Shown one piece after another: positions 49,715 through 58,812 of a stretch of DNA of 64,000 bases. Both the position numbers and the translations under genes were made by a program. This DNA comes from Mycolicibacterium fallax (GTDB lineage Bacteria; Actinomycetota; Actinomycetes; Mycobacteriales; Mycobacteriaceae), in NCBI RefSeq assembly GCF_010726955.1, contig NZ_AP022603.1, positions 3,844,001 to 3,908,000 of the forward strand, given 5' to 3'. The notes under the pieces were generated by a model that saw only the letters and a program-made list of their open reading frames with translations, searched no databases and had not been told where the DNA came from. Each line of letters starts with the position of its first letter. The first letter of the stretch is position 1.

Positions 49715-50458
49715 GCTGCAGACCGCCGCGGTCGTCACCGCGAGATTCACCTCGGCGAGCGTGGGCTCGGGTTCGGTCGGGGATTGCGGGCTGCCGAGAA
49801 CCCAACCGCCGCTGGCGATTTCGGCGGCCATCAGCTCGACCGTCGGCCAGGCCCGCGGCTCAAGGGACAGCAGTTCGCGCAGCCCGTCGACGGCATGCAG
49901 CAGGCTGATCAGCGCGGCCGTCGCCGGTCGCACCGGCTCCCCGTCGACCAGGACAGCGAGCAGCTCGTCGCGCACCGCGGCCGAGGGGCCCCGGTCGGTG
50001 AGCAGCCAGGCGTACCGGTCGGAGCGGCGCGGGCGCCGGCCGGCGATCCCGGCCGGCCCGGAAACTGACGGCTGCAAACGTATTTCGACGACCAGTCCGG
50101 ATTCGACCAGCGCTGCCAACAGTCGGTCTTCGGTGTGCCGAGCGAGCTCGGAGATCGCCGCCCCTGGCGTCATTGGGCGCCGGGTCAGCGCGTCCAGCGC
50201 CGGGGTGGCGATCGAGTCGTGCACCTCCGGACCGGCGAGCACCACCAGGGTGCCCTCGGGTGCCGGATCGTCGGTGCCGGCCGGCCGGATTCGGCAGGCG
50301 GCGGCCAGGTCGAGCAGCGCGGCGGCGGCGACCGCCCGGCGTCGCCGGGTGCGGTCCAGCGAGGGCCGGGCCGAGGCATTGTCCAGCAGGACCAGCATCA
50401 GCGCGTCGGCGATGCCGGCCGAGTGGGCCGGGGACTCAGGCGTGGTACGGCTCAGCAC
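49703..50458 (-). CDS. GPP34 (Golgi phosphoprotein 3) domain protein
   Basis: This 251-residue protein has family hallmarks: [33 protein letters not shown], and a lysine-poor helical C-terminus with [21 protein letters not shown]. In eukaryotes GPP34 binds phosphoinositides; the actinobacterial role is unknown. The GTG at 50458 lies inside the end of greA, overlapping by 23 bases. An internal ATG (MLVLLDN) is a possible shorter start. The 3' end lies in the duplicated metB segment. Confidence 0.82.
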   Translation of the reverse strand: MLSRTTPESPAHSAGIADALMLVLLDNASARPSLDRTRRRRAVAAAALLDLAAACRIRPAGTDDPAPEGTLVVLAGPEVHDSIATPALDALTRRPMTPGAAISELARHTEDRLLAALVESGLVVEIRLQPSVSGPAGIAGRRPRRSDRYAWLLTDRGPSAAVRDELLAVLVDGEPVRPATAALISLLHAVDGLRELLSLEPRAWPTVELMAAEIASGGWVLGSPQSPTEPEPTLAEVNLAVTTAAVCSALR

Positions 50459-50930
50459 TGACCAGCGTGACGTTGACCGTGCTGCCGCTGGGCACCGTGT
50501 AGCTGCGGGTGTCGCCGACCTTGGCGTCGATCAGCGCCGAGCCGAGCGGGGACTGCGGCGAGTACACCTCGAGCTTGCCGTCGTTGATGGCCTGCTCGCG
50601 GGTGCCGATCAGGAAGGTCTCCCCATCGGACTTGTCGCCGTCGTAGTAGACGGTCACCACCGAGCCGGGCAGCGCCACACCGGACTGGGTGGGCACCTCG
50701 CCGACCTTGGCGGTGTTCAGCAGTTCCTGCAGCTGGCGGATGCGCGCCTCCTGCTGGCCCTGCTCCTCGCGGGCCGCGTGGTAGCCGCCGTTCTCGCGCA
50801 GGTCGCCCTCTTCACGGCGGTCGTTGATCTCGGCGGCGATAGCCGGCCGGTTCGCGATCAGCTGGTCCAGCTCAGCCTTGAGCCGCTCGAAGGATTCCTC
50901 CGTCAGCCAGGTCACCTGGGTATCAGTCAT
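50436..50930 (-). CDS. greA: Transcription elongation factor GreA
   Basis: This 164-residue GreA stimulates RNA polymerase to cleave backtracked transcripts. The N-terminal coiled coil contains the acidic tip region [23 protein letters not shown]. The C-terminal FKBP-like domain has [26 protein letters not shown] 50930 has GAGGAG eight bases upstream. Length equals that of Rv1080c. The GPP34 gene overlaps its end. Confidence 0.95.
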   Translation of the reverse strand: MTDTQVTWLTEESFERLKAELDQLIANRPAIAAEINDRREEGDLRENGGYHAAREEQGQQEARIRQLQELLNTAKVGEVPTQSGVALPGSVVTVYYDGDKSDGETFLIGTREQAINDGKLEVYSPQSPLGSALIDAKVGDTRSYTVPSGSTVNVTLVSAEPYHA

Positions 50931-51141
50931 CGTCGCGCTCCTCTTCGTTGATTCGCGATGTCCGCGGGGCAGTCGGTGTTCGGCACTGCCGGTGCGGACT
51001 GGGTGCCCGCGGGTACTGCGCTTCTCGGCGCACCCCCGAAGTGTCGCCTCATACGCAATACACGGCCCCAATCAGGAACCGTGCGTGTCTCATGTTACCA
51101 CCGTCACGGCCCTCGTACGTGCAGCCGACGAACTGCCCGGG

Positions 51142-51579
51142 TCAGGACGGCGCGACGAGATACGACGGGATGACGGTCCCGCAGCCGTAGGCGTCCCCGG
51201 TGACCGGCGGTTTGCTGGTCTTGACCAGCATCACGACCTGGACGGTGGCGTCCGTGGAGGGCCCAACCAGGATTTCCCGACGGCCGGTTTCGGTGCCGTC
51301 CTTGGACCGGGCCCGAGCGATGCAGACCACCGGGCGGCTCGGATCCTTTCGGGTCACCGTGAGCGTGACCTCGGCGGTTTGGTCGTCGATCAGCTGGTAG
51401 GCGGCCAGGCTGCCGCTGACGTCACCGCCGCCGAGCTTGCGATACCCCTCCACCGCGATCAGCACGCCGAGCACCAGGACCAGCACCGTCAGGCCGATGG
51501 CCAGGCGCCGCCGCGAGGCCGGGGTGCGCCGGCGGCGACCGTAGCGGTCGGCCGGGGGGATCGCTGCCTGGTCGGACAT
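51142..51579 (-). CDS. DUF4307 membrane protein (Rv1081c type)
   Basis: This 145-residue protein has a basic cytosolic N-terminus ([14 protein letters not shown]), one membrane helix (about 26-43) and an extracytoplasmic domain with two cysteines (VVCIARA and YGCGT). This is the DUF4307 layout. The function is unknown. It lies between greA on the same strand and the divergent mca gene. Starts at ATG 51579. Confidence 0.85.
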   Translation of the reverse strand: MSDQAAIPPADRYGRRRRTPASRRRLAIGLTVLVLVLGVLIAVEGYRKLGGGDVSGSLAAYQLIDDQTAEVTLTVTRKDPSRPVVCIARARSKDGTETGRREILVGPSTDATVQVVMLVKTSKPPVTGDAYGCGTVIPSYLVAPS

Positions 51580-51719
51580 GGGGCGGGTGCTCCTGTGCGT
51601 GGACGGGTACCAAGATGGACGACGGGCTTTTGTCCCGGACCGCCGAAAATGGAAACATTGGCCCTAGGACATATGGTCAGAACTATAGGCACCCGGCTGG
51701 AAAGGCGGCGAAGGCGCAG

Positions 51720-52583
51720 GTGAGCGAACTTCGGTTGATGGCCGTGCACGCGCATCCGGACGACGAGTCCAGCAAGGGTGCTGCCACGACGGCCCGCTAC
51801 GCCGCCGAGGGGCATCGGGTCCTGGTGGTGACGCTGACCGGCGGCGAGCGCGGCGACATTCTCAATCCGGCGATGGACCGGCCCGACGTGCGCGAACGCG
51901 TCGCCGCGGTGCGCAGGCAGGAGATGGCCCGGGCCGCGGAGATTCTCGGCGTCGAGCACAGCTGGCTGGGGTTCCTCGACTCCGGGCTGCCCGAGGGCGA
52001 TCCACTGCCGCCGGTTCCGGAGGGCTCGTTCGCGGCGATCCCGCTGGAGGGCCCGCTGGAGCGGCTGGTCACCCTGGTCCGCGCGTTTCGCCCGCACGTG
52101 ATGACCACCTACGACGAAAACGGCGGCTACCCGCACCCCGATCACATCCGCTGCCACGAGGTGTCCGTCGCGGCCTACGAGGCCGCCGCCGATCACCTGC
52201 GGTTCCCCGGGGCGGGGGATCCGTGGAGCGTCGCCAAGCTGTACTACAACCACGGCTTCCTGCGCGAACGCATGCAGTTGCTCCAGGACGAGTTCGCCCG
52301 CAACGGCCGCACCGGGCCGTTCGCCAGCTGGCTGGAGCGGTGGGACCCCGAGCACGATCACATGGCCCGGCGGGTGACCACCCGGATCGAATGCGCGGAT
52401 TACTTCCCGCAGCGTGACGACGCGCTGCGGGCGCACGCCACGCAGATCGATCCGACCGGGCATTTCTTCACCGCGCCACTGGAGTGGCAGCGGCGACTGT
52501 GGCCGACCGAGGAGTTCGAGTTGGCCCGATCCCGGGTTCCGGTGAGCCTGCCGGAGACCGACCTATTCGAAGGGGTGCAATGA
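51720..52583 (+). CDS. mca: Mycothiol S-conjugate amidase
   Basis: This 287-residue zinc amidase cleaves mycothiol S-conjugates, releasing mercapturates for export. The Zn ligands are in VHAHPDDE (His12, Asp15) and [11 protein letters not shown]. Other family blocks are [15 protein letters not shown] and [12 protein letters not shown]. The GTG start at 51720 has AAAGGCGGCGAAGG upstream and gives the expected length. The pairing with a small membrane protein through an ATGA overlap is conserved with Rv1082-Rv1083. Confidence 0.95.
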   Translation: MSELRLMAVHAHPDDESSKGAATTARYAAEGHRVLVVTLTGGERGDILNPAMDRPDVRERVAAVRRQEMARAAEILGVEHSWLGFLDSGLPEGDPLPPVPEGSFAAIPLEGPLERLVTLVRAFRPHVMTTYDENGGYPHPDHIRCHEVSVAAYEAAADHLRFPGAGDPWSVAKLYYNHGFLRERMQLLQDEFARNGRTGPFASWLERWDPEHDHMARRVTTRIECADYFPQRDDALRAHATQIDPTGHFFTAPLEWQRRLWPTEEFELARSRVPVSLPETDLFEGVQ

Positions 52584-52876
52584 ACGGCTATGTGATGACA
52601 GCCATGATGCTGTTGGCCGAGGAGGGCCCCCGCAACAGCGGTCCCGATTTCGGTAAGGCCAGCCCGATCGGCCTGTTGTTCCTGGTGCTGCTGCTGATCT
52701 CGGTGCTGCTGCTGGGCAAGTCGATGACCAAGCAACTGCGCAAGGTGCCGGAGTCCTTCGACGACGTGCCCGAGGCCGATCCCGAACTGTGCAAGCGGGC
52801 CAAGAAACTGCGGCAGTCGCAGCCGGCCGAGGAATCCGACGAGGTTGCCGACGTCGAGTCCAAGCCGGCTGACTGA
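52580..52876 (+). CDS. Small single-helix membrane protein (Rv1083 type)
   Basis: This 98-residue protein starts at an ATG overlapping the mca stop. One membrane helix (about 29-46, [16 protein letters not shown]) is followed by a basic stretch and an acidic, Ser/Glu/Asp-rich tail. The function is unknown. Its coupling to mca suggests shared expression, perhaps in thiol detoxification, which is only inference. Confidence 0.8.
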   Translation: MNGYVMTAMMLLAEEGPRNSGPDFGKASPIGLLFLVLLLISVLLLGKSMTKQLRKVPESFDDVPEADPELCKRAKKLRQSQPAEESDEVADVESKPAD

Positions 52877-52947
52877 CCCGCGAGCCCCGGTTCTGCCGCT
52901 AGTAGTTGAGGCCGGCCGGCCGGGACGGGACTAACCTGAAACCCGAT

Positions 52948-54945
52948 ATGGCCAACCTGCTCGCCGACGCCACCAGCCCGTACCTGCGCCAGCACGCCGA
53001 CAACCCGGTGCACTGGCAGCAGTGGTCGCCCGATGCGCTGGCCGAGGCCGCGCGCCGCAACGTGCCGATCCTGCTGTCGATCGGCTACGCGGCCTGCCAC
53101 TGGTGCCATGTGATGGCGCACGAATCCTTTGAGGACGACGACGTGGCGGCCGTCGCCAACGCGAACTTCGTCTGCATCAAGGTCGACCGGGAAGAACGGC
53201 CCGACCTCGACACCATCTACATGAACGCCACCGTTGCCCTCACCGGGCAGGGCGGCTGGCCGATGACGTGCTTTCTCACCCCGACCGGCGAGCCGTTCTT
53301 CTGCGGCACCTACTACCCGAAAGCCGCCTTTCTGCAGTTGCTTTCGGCGGTCACCGAGGCGTGGACGCAGCGCCGGGACGACGTTGACGCGGCCTCCGGC
53401 CGGATCGCCGAGGAACTGCGGCGGATGGCCGACGGGCTGCCCGGCGGGCCCCCGATCAGCGCCGAGTTGTGCCAGCACGCGGTGTCGGCGGTGCTCGGCG
53501 CCGAGGACATTCGGCACGGCGGATTCGGTGGGGCGCCGAAGTTTCCGCCGTCGTCGCTGCTCGAGGCGCTGCTGCGGGAGCACGAACGTACCGGTTCGGC
53601 TCCGGCGCTGGCGGCGGTGGAGCGCACCGCCACCGCGATGGCCCGCGGGGGCATCTACGACCAGCTGGCCGGCGGATTCGCCCGCTACGCCGTCGACATC
53701 GCCTGGGTGGTGCCGCATTTCGAGAAGATGCTGTACGACAACGCGCTGCTGTTGAATGTCTACGCGCACTGGGCCCGGCGCACCGGTTCGGCGCTGGCCG
53801 CCCGAATCGCCGGGGAGACCGCCGATTTCCTGCTGCGCGACCTTGCCGAGGCGTCCGGCTCGGGGTTGTTCATCTCTTCGCTGGACGCCGATGCCGACGG
53901 CCGCGAGGGTTCCAGCTACGTCTGGACCCCGGAACAGTTGGCGGAGGTGCTTGGCGACGAAGACGGGCGTTGGGCGGCAGAGTTTTTCACCGTCACCGCG
54001 GCTGGCACCTTCGAGCACGGCGAGTCGGTGCTGCAGCGCCTTGCCGACCCGGACACCGCCGACGAGGCGCGGCTGCAGCGGGTGCGCGCGGCACTGCTGG
54101 CGGCCCGCGGGAGTCGGGTCCAGCCCGGGCGTGACGACAAGATCGTCACCGCGTGGAACGCGTTGGCCATCAGCGGCCTGCTCGAGGCGGCCGTCGCGCT
54201 GGAGCGCCCGGACCTGCTCGCTGCGGCCAACCGGTGCGCCGACGCGTTGCTGGAACTGCACCTGCGCGATGGGCGGCTGCGCCGGGCCAGCCTTGGCGGG
54301 ACCGTCGGCGGCAACGACGGGGTGCTGGAGGACTACGCCGCGCTGGCCGACGCGCTGCTCGCGCTGTATCAACACGACGGTGACCCGGCCCGGCTGGCGG
54401 CCGCGACCGGGCTGCTCGACACCGCGCTGGCGCACTTCGCCGACGAGGCCAATCCCGGCGGCTGGTTCGACGTCGCCGACGACGCCGAGCAACTGCTGAT
54501 GCGCCCGGCGACCGCCACCGACGACGCGACTCCCTCGGGCGCCTCGCTGATCACCGGGGCCCTGCTGAGCGCGGCGCACCTGGTCGACGTCGCCGAGCGT
54601 TACGAGCAGGCCGCCGCGGCAAGCCTGCAGCGGTATTCGGCGCTGCTGTCGCGCGCACCGCGGGCGGCGGGCTGGTGGCTCGCCGTCGCGCAGGCCGCGC
54701 TGACCGGGCCGCTGCAGATCGCGGTGGCCTGCGATGACCCCGGCTCGGCGCTGCTGGCGGAGGCGCGACGGCTGGCCCCGGGCGGTGCCGTCGTCGTCGG
54801 CGGGCCGCGGGACTCGATGCCGCTGCTGGCCGACCGGGACCGGATCGACGGCGCCGACGCCGCCTACGTCTGCCGCGGCCGGATCTGCGATCTGCCGGTG
54901 ACTACCCCGCAGGGTTTGGCCGCTGCACTGTCGCCGCCCGTGTAG
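52948..54945 (+). CDS. DUF255 thioredoxin-fold protein (YyaL/SSP411 type)
   Basis: This gene encodes 665 residues. The N-terminal thioredoxin-like domain begins NLLADATSPYLRQHADNPVHW, the family signature, and contains CHWCHVM, a CxxC motif. The next parts, including VDREERPDLDTIYM and GQGGWPMTCFLTP, are equally typical. The C-terminal two thirds form an (alpha/alpha)6-barrel-like region, as in N-acylglucosamine epimerase-type proteins. The role is unknown. Length is near that of Rv1084. ATG 52948 starts at the conserved domain. Confidence 0.9.
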   Translation: MANLLADATSPYLRQHADNPVHWQQWSPDALAEAARRNVPILLSIGYAACHWCHVMAHESFEDDDVAAVANANFVCIKVDREERPDLDTIYMNATVALTGQGGWPMTCFLTPTGEPFFCGTYYPKAAFLQLLSAVTEAWTQRRDDVDAASGRIAEELRRMADGLPGGPPISAELCQHAVSAVLGAEDIRHGGFGGAPKFPPSSLLEALLREHERTGSAPALAAVERTATAMARGGIYDQLAGGFARYAVDIAWVVPHFEKMLYDNALLLNVYAHWARRTGSALAARIAGETADFLLRDLAEASGSGLFISSLDADADGREGSSYVWTPEQLAEVLGDEDGRWAAEFFTVTAAGTFEHGESVLQRLADPDTADEARLQRVRAALLAARGSRVQPGRDDKIVTAWNALAISGLLEAAVALERPDLLAAANRCADALLELHLRDGRLRRASLGGTVGGNDGVLEDYAALADALLALYQHDGDPARLAAATGLLDTALAHFADEANPGGWFDVADDAEQLLMRPATATDDATPSGASLITGALLSAAHLVDVAERYEQAAAASLQRYSALLSRAPRAAGWWLAVAQAALTGPLQIAVACDDPGSALLAEARRLAPGGAVVVGGPRDSMPLLADRDRIDGADAAYVCRGRICDLPVTTPQGLAAALSPPV

Positions 54946-54955
54946 CGTGCCGCAC

Positions 54956-55321
54956 ATGCCTTACGTCGTGGACACCGAAGCCCTCGTCAAGCGCTACCTG
55001 GACACGGTGGCCACCGGCACCTCCGCCGACGTCGCCGCGCTGTACTCCGAGGACGCCACCCTGGAGGATCCGGTCGGCGGCGGCGAGGTGCACATCGGCC
55101 GGCAGGCCATCCAGCGGTTCTACACCGCGCTGGATGCCGCCGAGCTCAGCACCGAGCTGCTCAGCTTCCGCTCCGGTGGGCACGAGGCGGCGTTCGCCTT
55201 CGGCATCACCGTCGGCGGCGCCATGCGCATCGAGCCCATCGAGGTGATGACGTTCGACCGCGACGGCCTGATCACGTCGATGAAGGCGTACTGGTCGCAG
55301 GCCGACGTCACCATGCTCTGA
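54956..55321 (+). CDS. Ketosteroid isomerase-like (SnoaL/NTF2-fold) protein
   Basis: This gene encodes 121 residues. It aligns well with bacterial delta5-3-ketosteroid isomerase: Tyr14 and Asp38 (in LEDPVG) fall at the same numbers as the catalytic Tyr14 and Asp38 of the Comamonas enzyme, followed by IQRFY and EAAFAF. The third catalytic residue, Asp99 in PID, is replaced by Glu96 in PIEV. It may isomerise delta5-ketosteroids or an analogue. The start is ATG 54956; a GTG nine bases upstream is possible. Confidence 0.8.
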   Translation: MPYVVDTEALVKRYLDTVATGTSADVAALYSEDATLEDPVGGGEVHIGRQAIQRFYTALDAAELSTELLSFRSGGHEAAFAFGITVGGAMRIEPIEVMTFDRDGLITSMKAYWSQADVTML

Positions 55322-55503
55322 CCCGGCGCGCTGACCCGTCGCCGCCGCGCCCGTCGCACTCGCATCGGCCGCCCCCGCGAACCGTCACGCCCGCATCAGC
55401 AGCCTCAGCGTCCTCATTCGTCGCGGGCGTCTGCGTCTGCCTGCCCCCGCGCGTCGTCGCATGCGTCACATCCGCATCTGCCGCCCCAGCGCTGCTTCAG
55501 TGT

Positions 55504-55519
55504 GTGAAAATATTTTCAC
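55504..55519. promoter_or_regulatory. Perfect 16-bp palindrome, copy 1
   Basis: GTGAAAATATTTTCAC reads the same on both strands. It is extremely AT-rich within GC-rich surroundings. A second identical copy begins exactly 30 bp later, so the two lie on almost the same face of the helix. This is typical for a dimeric repressor operator or a dispersed repeat. Confidence 0.7.
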
Positions 55520-55533
55520 TCTCGGCGGCGAAA

Positions 55534-55549
55534 GTGAAAATATTTTCAC
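55534..55549. promoter_or_regulatory. Perfect 16-bp palindrome, copy 2
   Basis: This is the second identical GTGAAAATATTTTCAC. The flanks are inverted relative to copy 1 (AGTG...CACT on the outside), so the whole segment from about 55499 to 55552 is itself close to an inverted repeat. Confidence 0.7.
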
Positions 55550-55663
55550 ACTCGCGGTTTCGGGCGGGCGTTTGAAGCAGTGGCCACGAACCCCGCGCCT
55601 TCGAGTAGTGCCCCGGAAGCCCCGCGCGTTTGAAGCAGCACACCCGCCCCCCGCCCCTCGAAG

Positions 55664-56431
55664 TCAGCCGGAGAACACCGCGAACCACATTGCGATGTAG
55701 TGGCAGATCGCCGCCACCGCCGTGCAGGCGTGGAAGAACTCGTGGTGCCCGAACGTCGTCGGCCACGGATTCGGCCACTTGAGCGCATAGAGCACGCCGC
55801 CGATCGAATACAGCGCGCCACCAACGATCAGCAGCACCACCGCAGCCACCCCCGCGCCGTCCATGATCGGCCCGATGAACCACGCCGCCACCCAGCCCAA
55901 CAGGATGTACAGCGGCACCCCCAGCCAGCGCGGTGCCGACGGCCACAGCATCTTCAGCGCCACCCCGGCCAGTGCGCCGCCCCAGACGATCCAGAACAGC
56001 ACCCAGCCCTGGTTCGACGGCAGCGCCAGCAGCGCGAACGGCGTGTAACTTCCGGCGATGAACAGGAAGATCATTGAGTGATCGGCCCGCTTCATCCAGG
56101 TGCGGGCGGTCCGCGAGGTCCAGTTCACCCGGTGGTACACGGCGCTGACGGTGAACATCGCGACGATCGTGAACGTGTAGAGCAGCGTGGACAGCCCGGC
56201 GGTGACGCCCTTGAGCGACCAGGACACCGCGACCAGCGCAGCGCCGGCGATCGTCGCGATCACCGCCGAATAGAGGTGAATCCACCCGCGGGCGCGCGGC
56301 TTGCCCAGGAACTGCGCGACGCCCTCGGCGATCGCCTCGGGCAGGTCAGCGCTGAAACCGTCGATATCGAGCTGCGTCAGTGGTCGATCCGAGGCCGCGG
56401 ATGTGCTCGGACGGTCGGTGGGAGCGGTCAA
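55664..56431 (-). CDS. Hemolysin III / PAQR-family membrane protein
   Basis: This 255-residue protein (Rv1085c type) has seven predicted helices. Family motifs include SAVYHRVNW with the Ser and His, [18 protein letters not shown] with Asp-His, and [15 protein letters not shown] with the C-terminal His pair. These residues bind metal in PAQR proteins. I choose TTG at 56431 because GGAGG lies six bases upstream. No ATG or GTG nearby is equally well supported. It is divergent from the prenyl synthase gene. Confidence 0.87.
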   Translation of the reverse strand: MTAPTDRPSTSAASDRPLTQLDIDGFSADLPEAIAEGVAQFLGKPRARGWIHLYSAVIATIAGAALVAVSWSLKGVTAGLSTLLYTFTIVAMFTVSAVYHRVNWTSRTARTWMKRADHSMIFLFIAGSYTPFALLALPSNQGWVLFWIVWGGALAGVALKMLWPSAPRWLGVPLYILLGWVAAWFIGPIMDGAGVAAVVLLIVGGALYSIGGVLYALKWPNPWPTTFGHHEFFHACTAVAAICHYIAMWFAVFSG

Positions 56432-56510
56432 TGTGCACCTCCGGTGACGTGAACCTGCGCGGGCCGACGCCCGGAAGGCTCCGCAGGGCTTCACAGTAGT
56501 CTGGCTAACC

Positions 56511-57308
56511 GTGGAGATCATCCCGCCCCGACTCAAGGAGCCGATGTACCGGCTCTATGAGCTGCGGTTGCGCCATGAGCTCGCGCAGTCCCGCGCGCAG
56601 CTGCCGCGCCACATCGCGGTGCTGTGCGACGGGAATCGGCGCTGGGCCCGCGACGCCGGCTACGACGACGTCAGCGTCGGCTACCGGATGGGGGCGGCCA
56701 AGATCGCCGAGATGCTGCGCTGGTGCGCGGCCGAGGGCATCGAGCTGGCCACCGTCTACCTGCTCTCCACGGAGAACCTGCAGCGCGACCCGGAGGAACT
56801 GTCGGCGCTCATCGAAATCATCACCGACGTCGTCGAGGAGATCTGCGCGCCGGCCAACCGGTGGAGCGTGCGGACCGTCGGCGACCTGGAACTGCTCGGC
56901 GAGGAGCCGGCCCGCCGGCTGCGCCAGGCCGTGGACGGCACCGCGGCCACCGCCACCCCCGGCGGCCTGCACGTCAACGTCGCGGTCGGCTACGGCGGAC
57001 GACAGGAGATCGTCGACGCGGTCCGGTCGCTGCTGAACAAGGCGATCGCCGGCGGCGCCACCGGTGAGCAGCTGATCGAGGCCGTCACCGCCGACGGCAT
57101 CTCGGAGAACCTGTACACCTCCGGCCAGCCCGACCCCGACCTGGTGATCCGCACCTCCGGCGAACAGCGGCTGTCCGGGTTCCTGCTGTGGCAGAGCGCG
57201 TATTCGGAGATGTGGTTCACCGAGGCGCACTGGCCGGCGTTCCGCCGGGTGGACTTCCTGCGCGCGCTGCGCGACTACAGCCAGCGCAACCGCCGGTTCG
57301 GCACCTAG
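56511..57308 (+). CDS. Short-chain Z-isoprenyl diphosphate synthase
   Basis: This 265-residue cis-prenyltransferase of the UppS fold corresponds to Rv1086, which makes Z,E-farnesyl diphosphate for decaprenyl phosphate synthesis. Catalytic Asp40 lies in the CDGNRRWA motif. Further blocks are [25 protein letters not shown], and [20 protein letters not shown] (split). The GTG start at 56511 gives the expected length. An AMP-ligase gene follows five bases after the stop, so they are probably cotranscribed. Confidence 0.92.
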   Translation: MEIIPPRLKEPMYRLYELRLRHELAQSRAQLPRHIAVLCDGNRRWARDAGYDDVSVGYRMGAAKIAEMLRWCAAEGIELATVYLLSTENLQRDPEELSALIEIITDVVEEICAPANRWSVRTVGDLELLGEEPARRLRQAVDGTAATATPGGLHVNVAVGYGGRQEIVDAVRSLLNKAIAGGATGEQLIEAVTADGISENLYTSGQPDPDLVIRTSGEQRLSGFLLWQSAYSEMWFTEAHWPAFRRVDFLRALRDYSQRNRRFGT

Positions 57309-57313
57309 TCCCG

Positions 57314-58774
57314 GTGCTCGCCGACCTGCTCGCACCGGCGGTGGCGACCGCGCCGGACCGCCCGGCCGTCATCGACGACGCGGGCATGATCACCTTCGCC
57401 GAACTCGATGCGCGCAGCGCTGCGCTGGCCGGCTGGCTGAGCACCGTCACCGACCCCGGCGACCGGGTTGCCGTCGTCGCGGACAACTCGGTGCACTACG
57501 CGCTGGCCTACTACGCGGTGCCGCGGGCCGGGCGGGTCCTCGCGCTGATCAACCAGCGCCTCGACCCCGTCGAGCAGGCCGAGCAGATCGCCGTCGCGGG
57601 TGCCCGGCTGGTGCTCGGCGACGAGCAGTACCTGGCCGAGTTGCCCGGTGCGCGAACGACATTCGGCGGCCCGGTCTGGCGGGCGGCGCTGGCGCATCCC
57701 CCCGCCGTCGGCACACCGGACCCCGATCGGCCCGCCTGGCTGGTGTTCACCAGCGGCTCCACCGGTCGTCCCAAGGGCGCGGTGCACACCCACCGGTCGC
57801 TGGCCGCCGGGGCGTGGGGGACCGTGGAGGGCCGCTCGGTGCCCGACGCCGACGTCTACCTCACCCCGTTCCCGATGTGCCACATCGCCGGCTACAACGT
57901 GCTGGTCCGGCACGCCACGGGCTCGACGGTGGTGCTGCCGTCGCGGTTCCGGCCCGCGGAGTTCGTCGCGGCCGTCAACGCGCATCGGGTGCGGTCCTGC
58001 TCGCTGGCCCCGACGATGTTGCACGCCCTGGTCGCGTACGTGCAGTCCCACGACGACGCCGCGATGCCGACGCTGCGGGAGGTCGCCTACGGCGCGGCGC
58101 CGATCACCGCGGACCTGATCGAGCGGGCCGCAGACGTGCTCGGCGTGGACTTCCACCAGGGCTACGGCATGACCGAGACGGCCGGCAACGTCACCTTCCT
58201 GACCCCGGCCGAGCACCGGATGGGCGCGCAGGTGCTGCGCACTGCGGGCCGGCCGCATTCGGGTGTGCGGGTTGCGATCGACGGTCCCGAGGAGGTCGGC
58301 GAGGTACTGGTCGACGGGCCGCAGCTGATGGCCGGCTACTGGGATCCGACGGCAGGCGCGGTGACACCGCGGACCGGCTGGTTTCGCACCGGCGACGTCG
58401 GGCGCCTCGACGCCGACGGCCGGCTGACCATCGTCGACCGGTCCAAGGACGTCATCATCACCGGCGGGGAGAACGTCAGCTCCCGCGAGGTCGAGGACGC
58501 GCTGTCGACGCATCCCGGCGTCGACATGGTGGCCGTGGTCGGCGTGCCCGACGACTACTGGGGCGAGGCGATCTGCGCCGTCGTCGTCGCGCACCCGGAC
58601 CGCCGGCCCACCGCCGAGGAACTGATCGACCATGTCCGGGAGCGGATTTCGGCGTTCAAACGGCCGCGGCACGTGCTGTTCGTCGAGCAACTCCCGATGA
58701 CCAGCAACGGCAAGATCGCCAAGGATCGGGTGCGCCACCTGGCCCGCGCGGCGACCCTCGGCCCGGCCGACTGA
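57314..58774 (+). CDS. AMP-dependent acyl-CoA synthetase
   Basis: This 486-residue ANL-family ligase has LVFTSGSTGRPKGAVHTHR (ATP motif), YGMTETAGNV, RTGDVGRLDADG, and DRSKDVIITGGENVSS. The C-terminal catalytic Lys lies in MTSNGKIAKDRV. The substrate acid is unknown. The GTG at 57314 is five bases behind the prenyl synthase stop. M. tuberculosis has PE_PGRS genes here instead, so this ligase is lineage-specific at this position. Confidence 0.87.
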   Translation: MLADLLAPAVATAPDRPAVIDDAGMITFAELDARSAALAGWLSTVTDPGDRVAVVADNSVHYALAYYAVPRAGRVLALINQRLDPVEQAEQIAVAGARLVLGDEQYLAELPGARTTFGGPVWRAALAHPPAVGTPDPDRPAWLVFTSGSTGRPKGAVHTHRSLAAGAWGTVEGRSVPDADVYLTPFPMCHIAGYNVLVRHATGSTVVLPSRFRPAEFVAAVNAHRVRSCSLAPTMLHALVAYVQSHDDAAMPTLREVAYGAAPITADLIERAADVLGVDFHQGYGMTETAGNVTFLTPAEHRMGAQVLRTAGRPHSGVRVAIDGPEEVGEVLVDGPQLMAGYWDPTAGAVTPRTGWFRTGDVGRLDADGRLTIVDRSKDVIITGGENVSSREVEDALSTHPGVDMVAVVGVPDDYWGEAICAVVVAHPDRRPTAEELIDHVRERISAFKRPRHVLFVEQLPMTSNGKIAKDRVRHLARAATLGPAD

Positions 58775-58812
58775 ACCCGCGCCGACCGCGATCGCTGTGC
58801 CAGACTGGCGTC

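Larger units (their letters stand above)
55322..55663. other. Intergenic region with nested palindromes
   Basis: This 342-bp spacer separates the convergent KSI-like and hemolysin III genes. I find no credible gene. The centre holds two copies of a perfect 16-bp palindrome (see next entries) flanked by CTGCTTCA (55492-55499) and its complement TGAAGCAG (55573-55580). A second TTTGAAGCAG occurs about 58 bp further on. The rest is GC-rich. Confidence 0.6.

Noticed and set aside
55504..55549. Zur (FurB) box at the twin palindromes
   Set aside because: The half-site TGAAAAT resembles Zur boxes, but the two arms here have no central base between them, and neither flanking gene starts nearby. I keep them as unassigned palindromes.
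55461..55700. Short frames encoding CENIFT-like repeats on both strands
   Set aside because: The repeated peptide simply reflects the palindrome GTGAAAATATTTTCAC read in either direction. No start signals support a gene.
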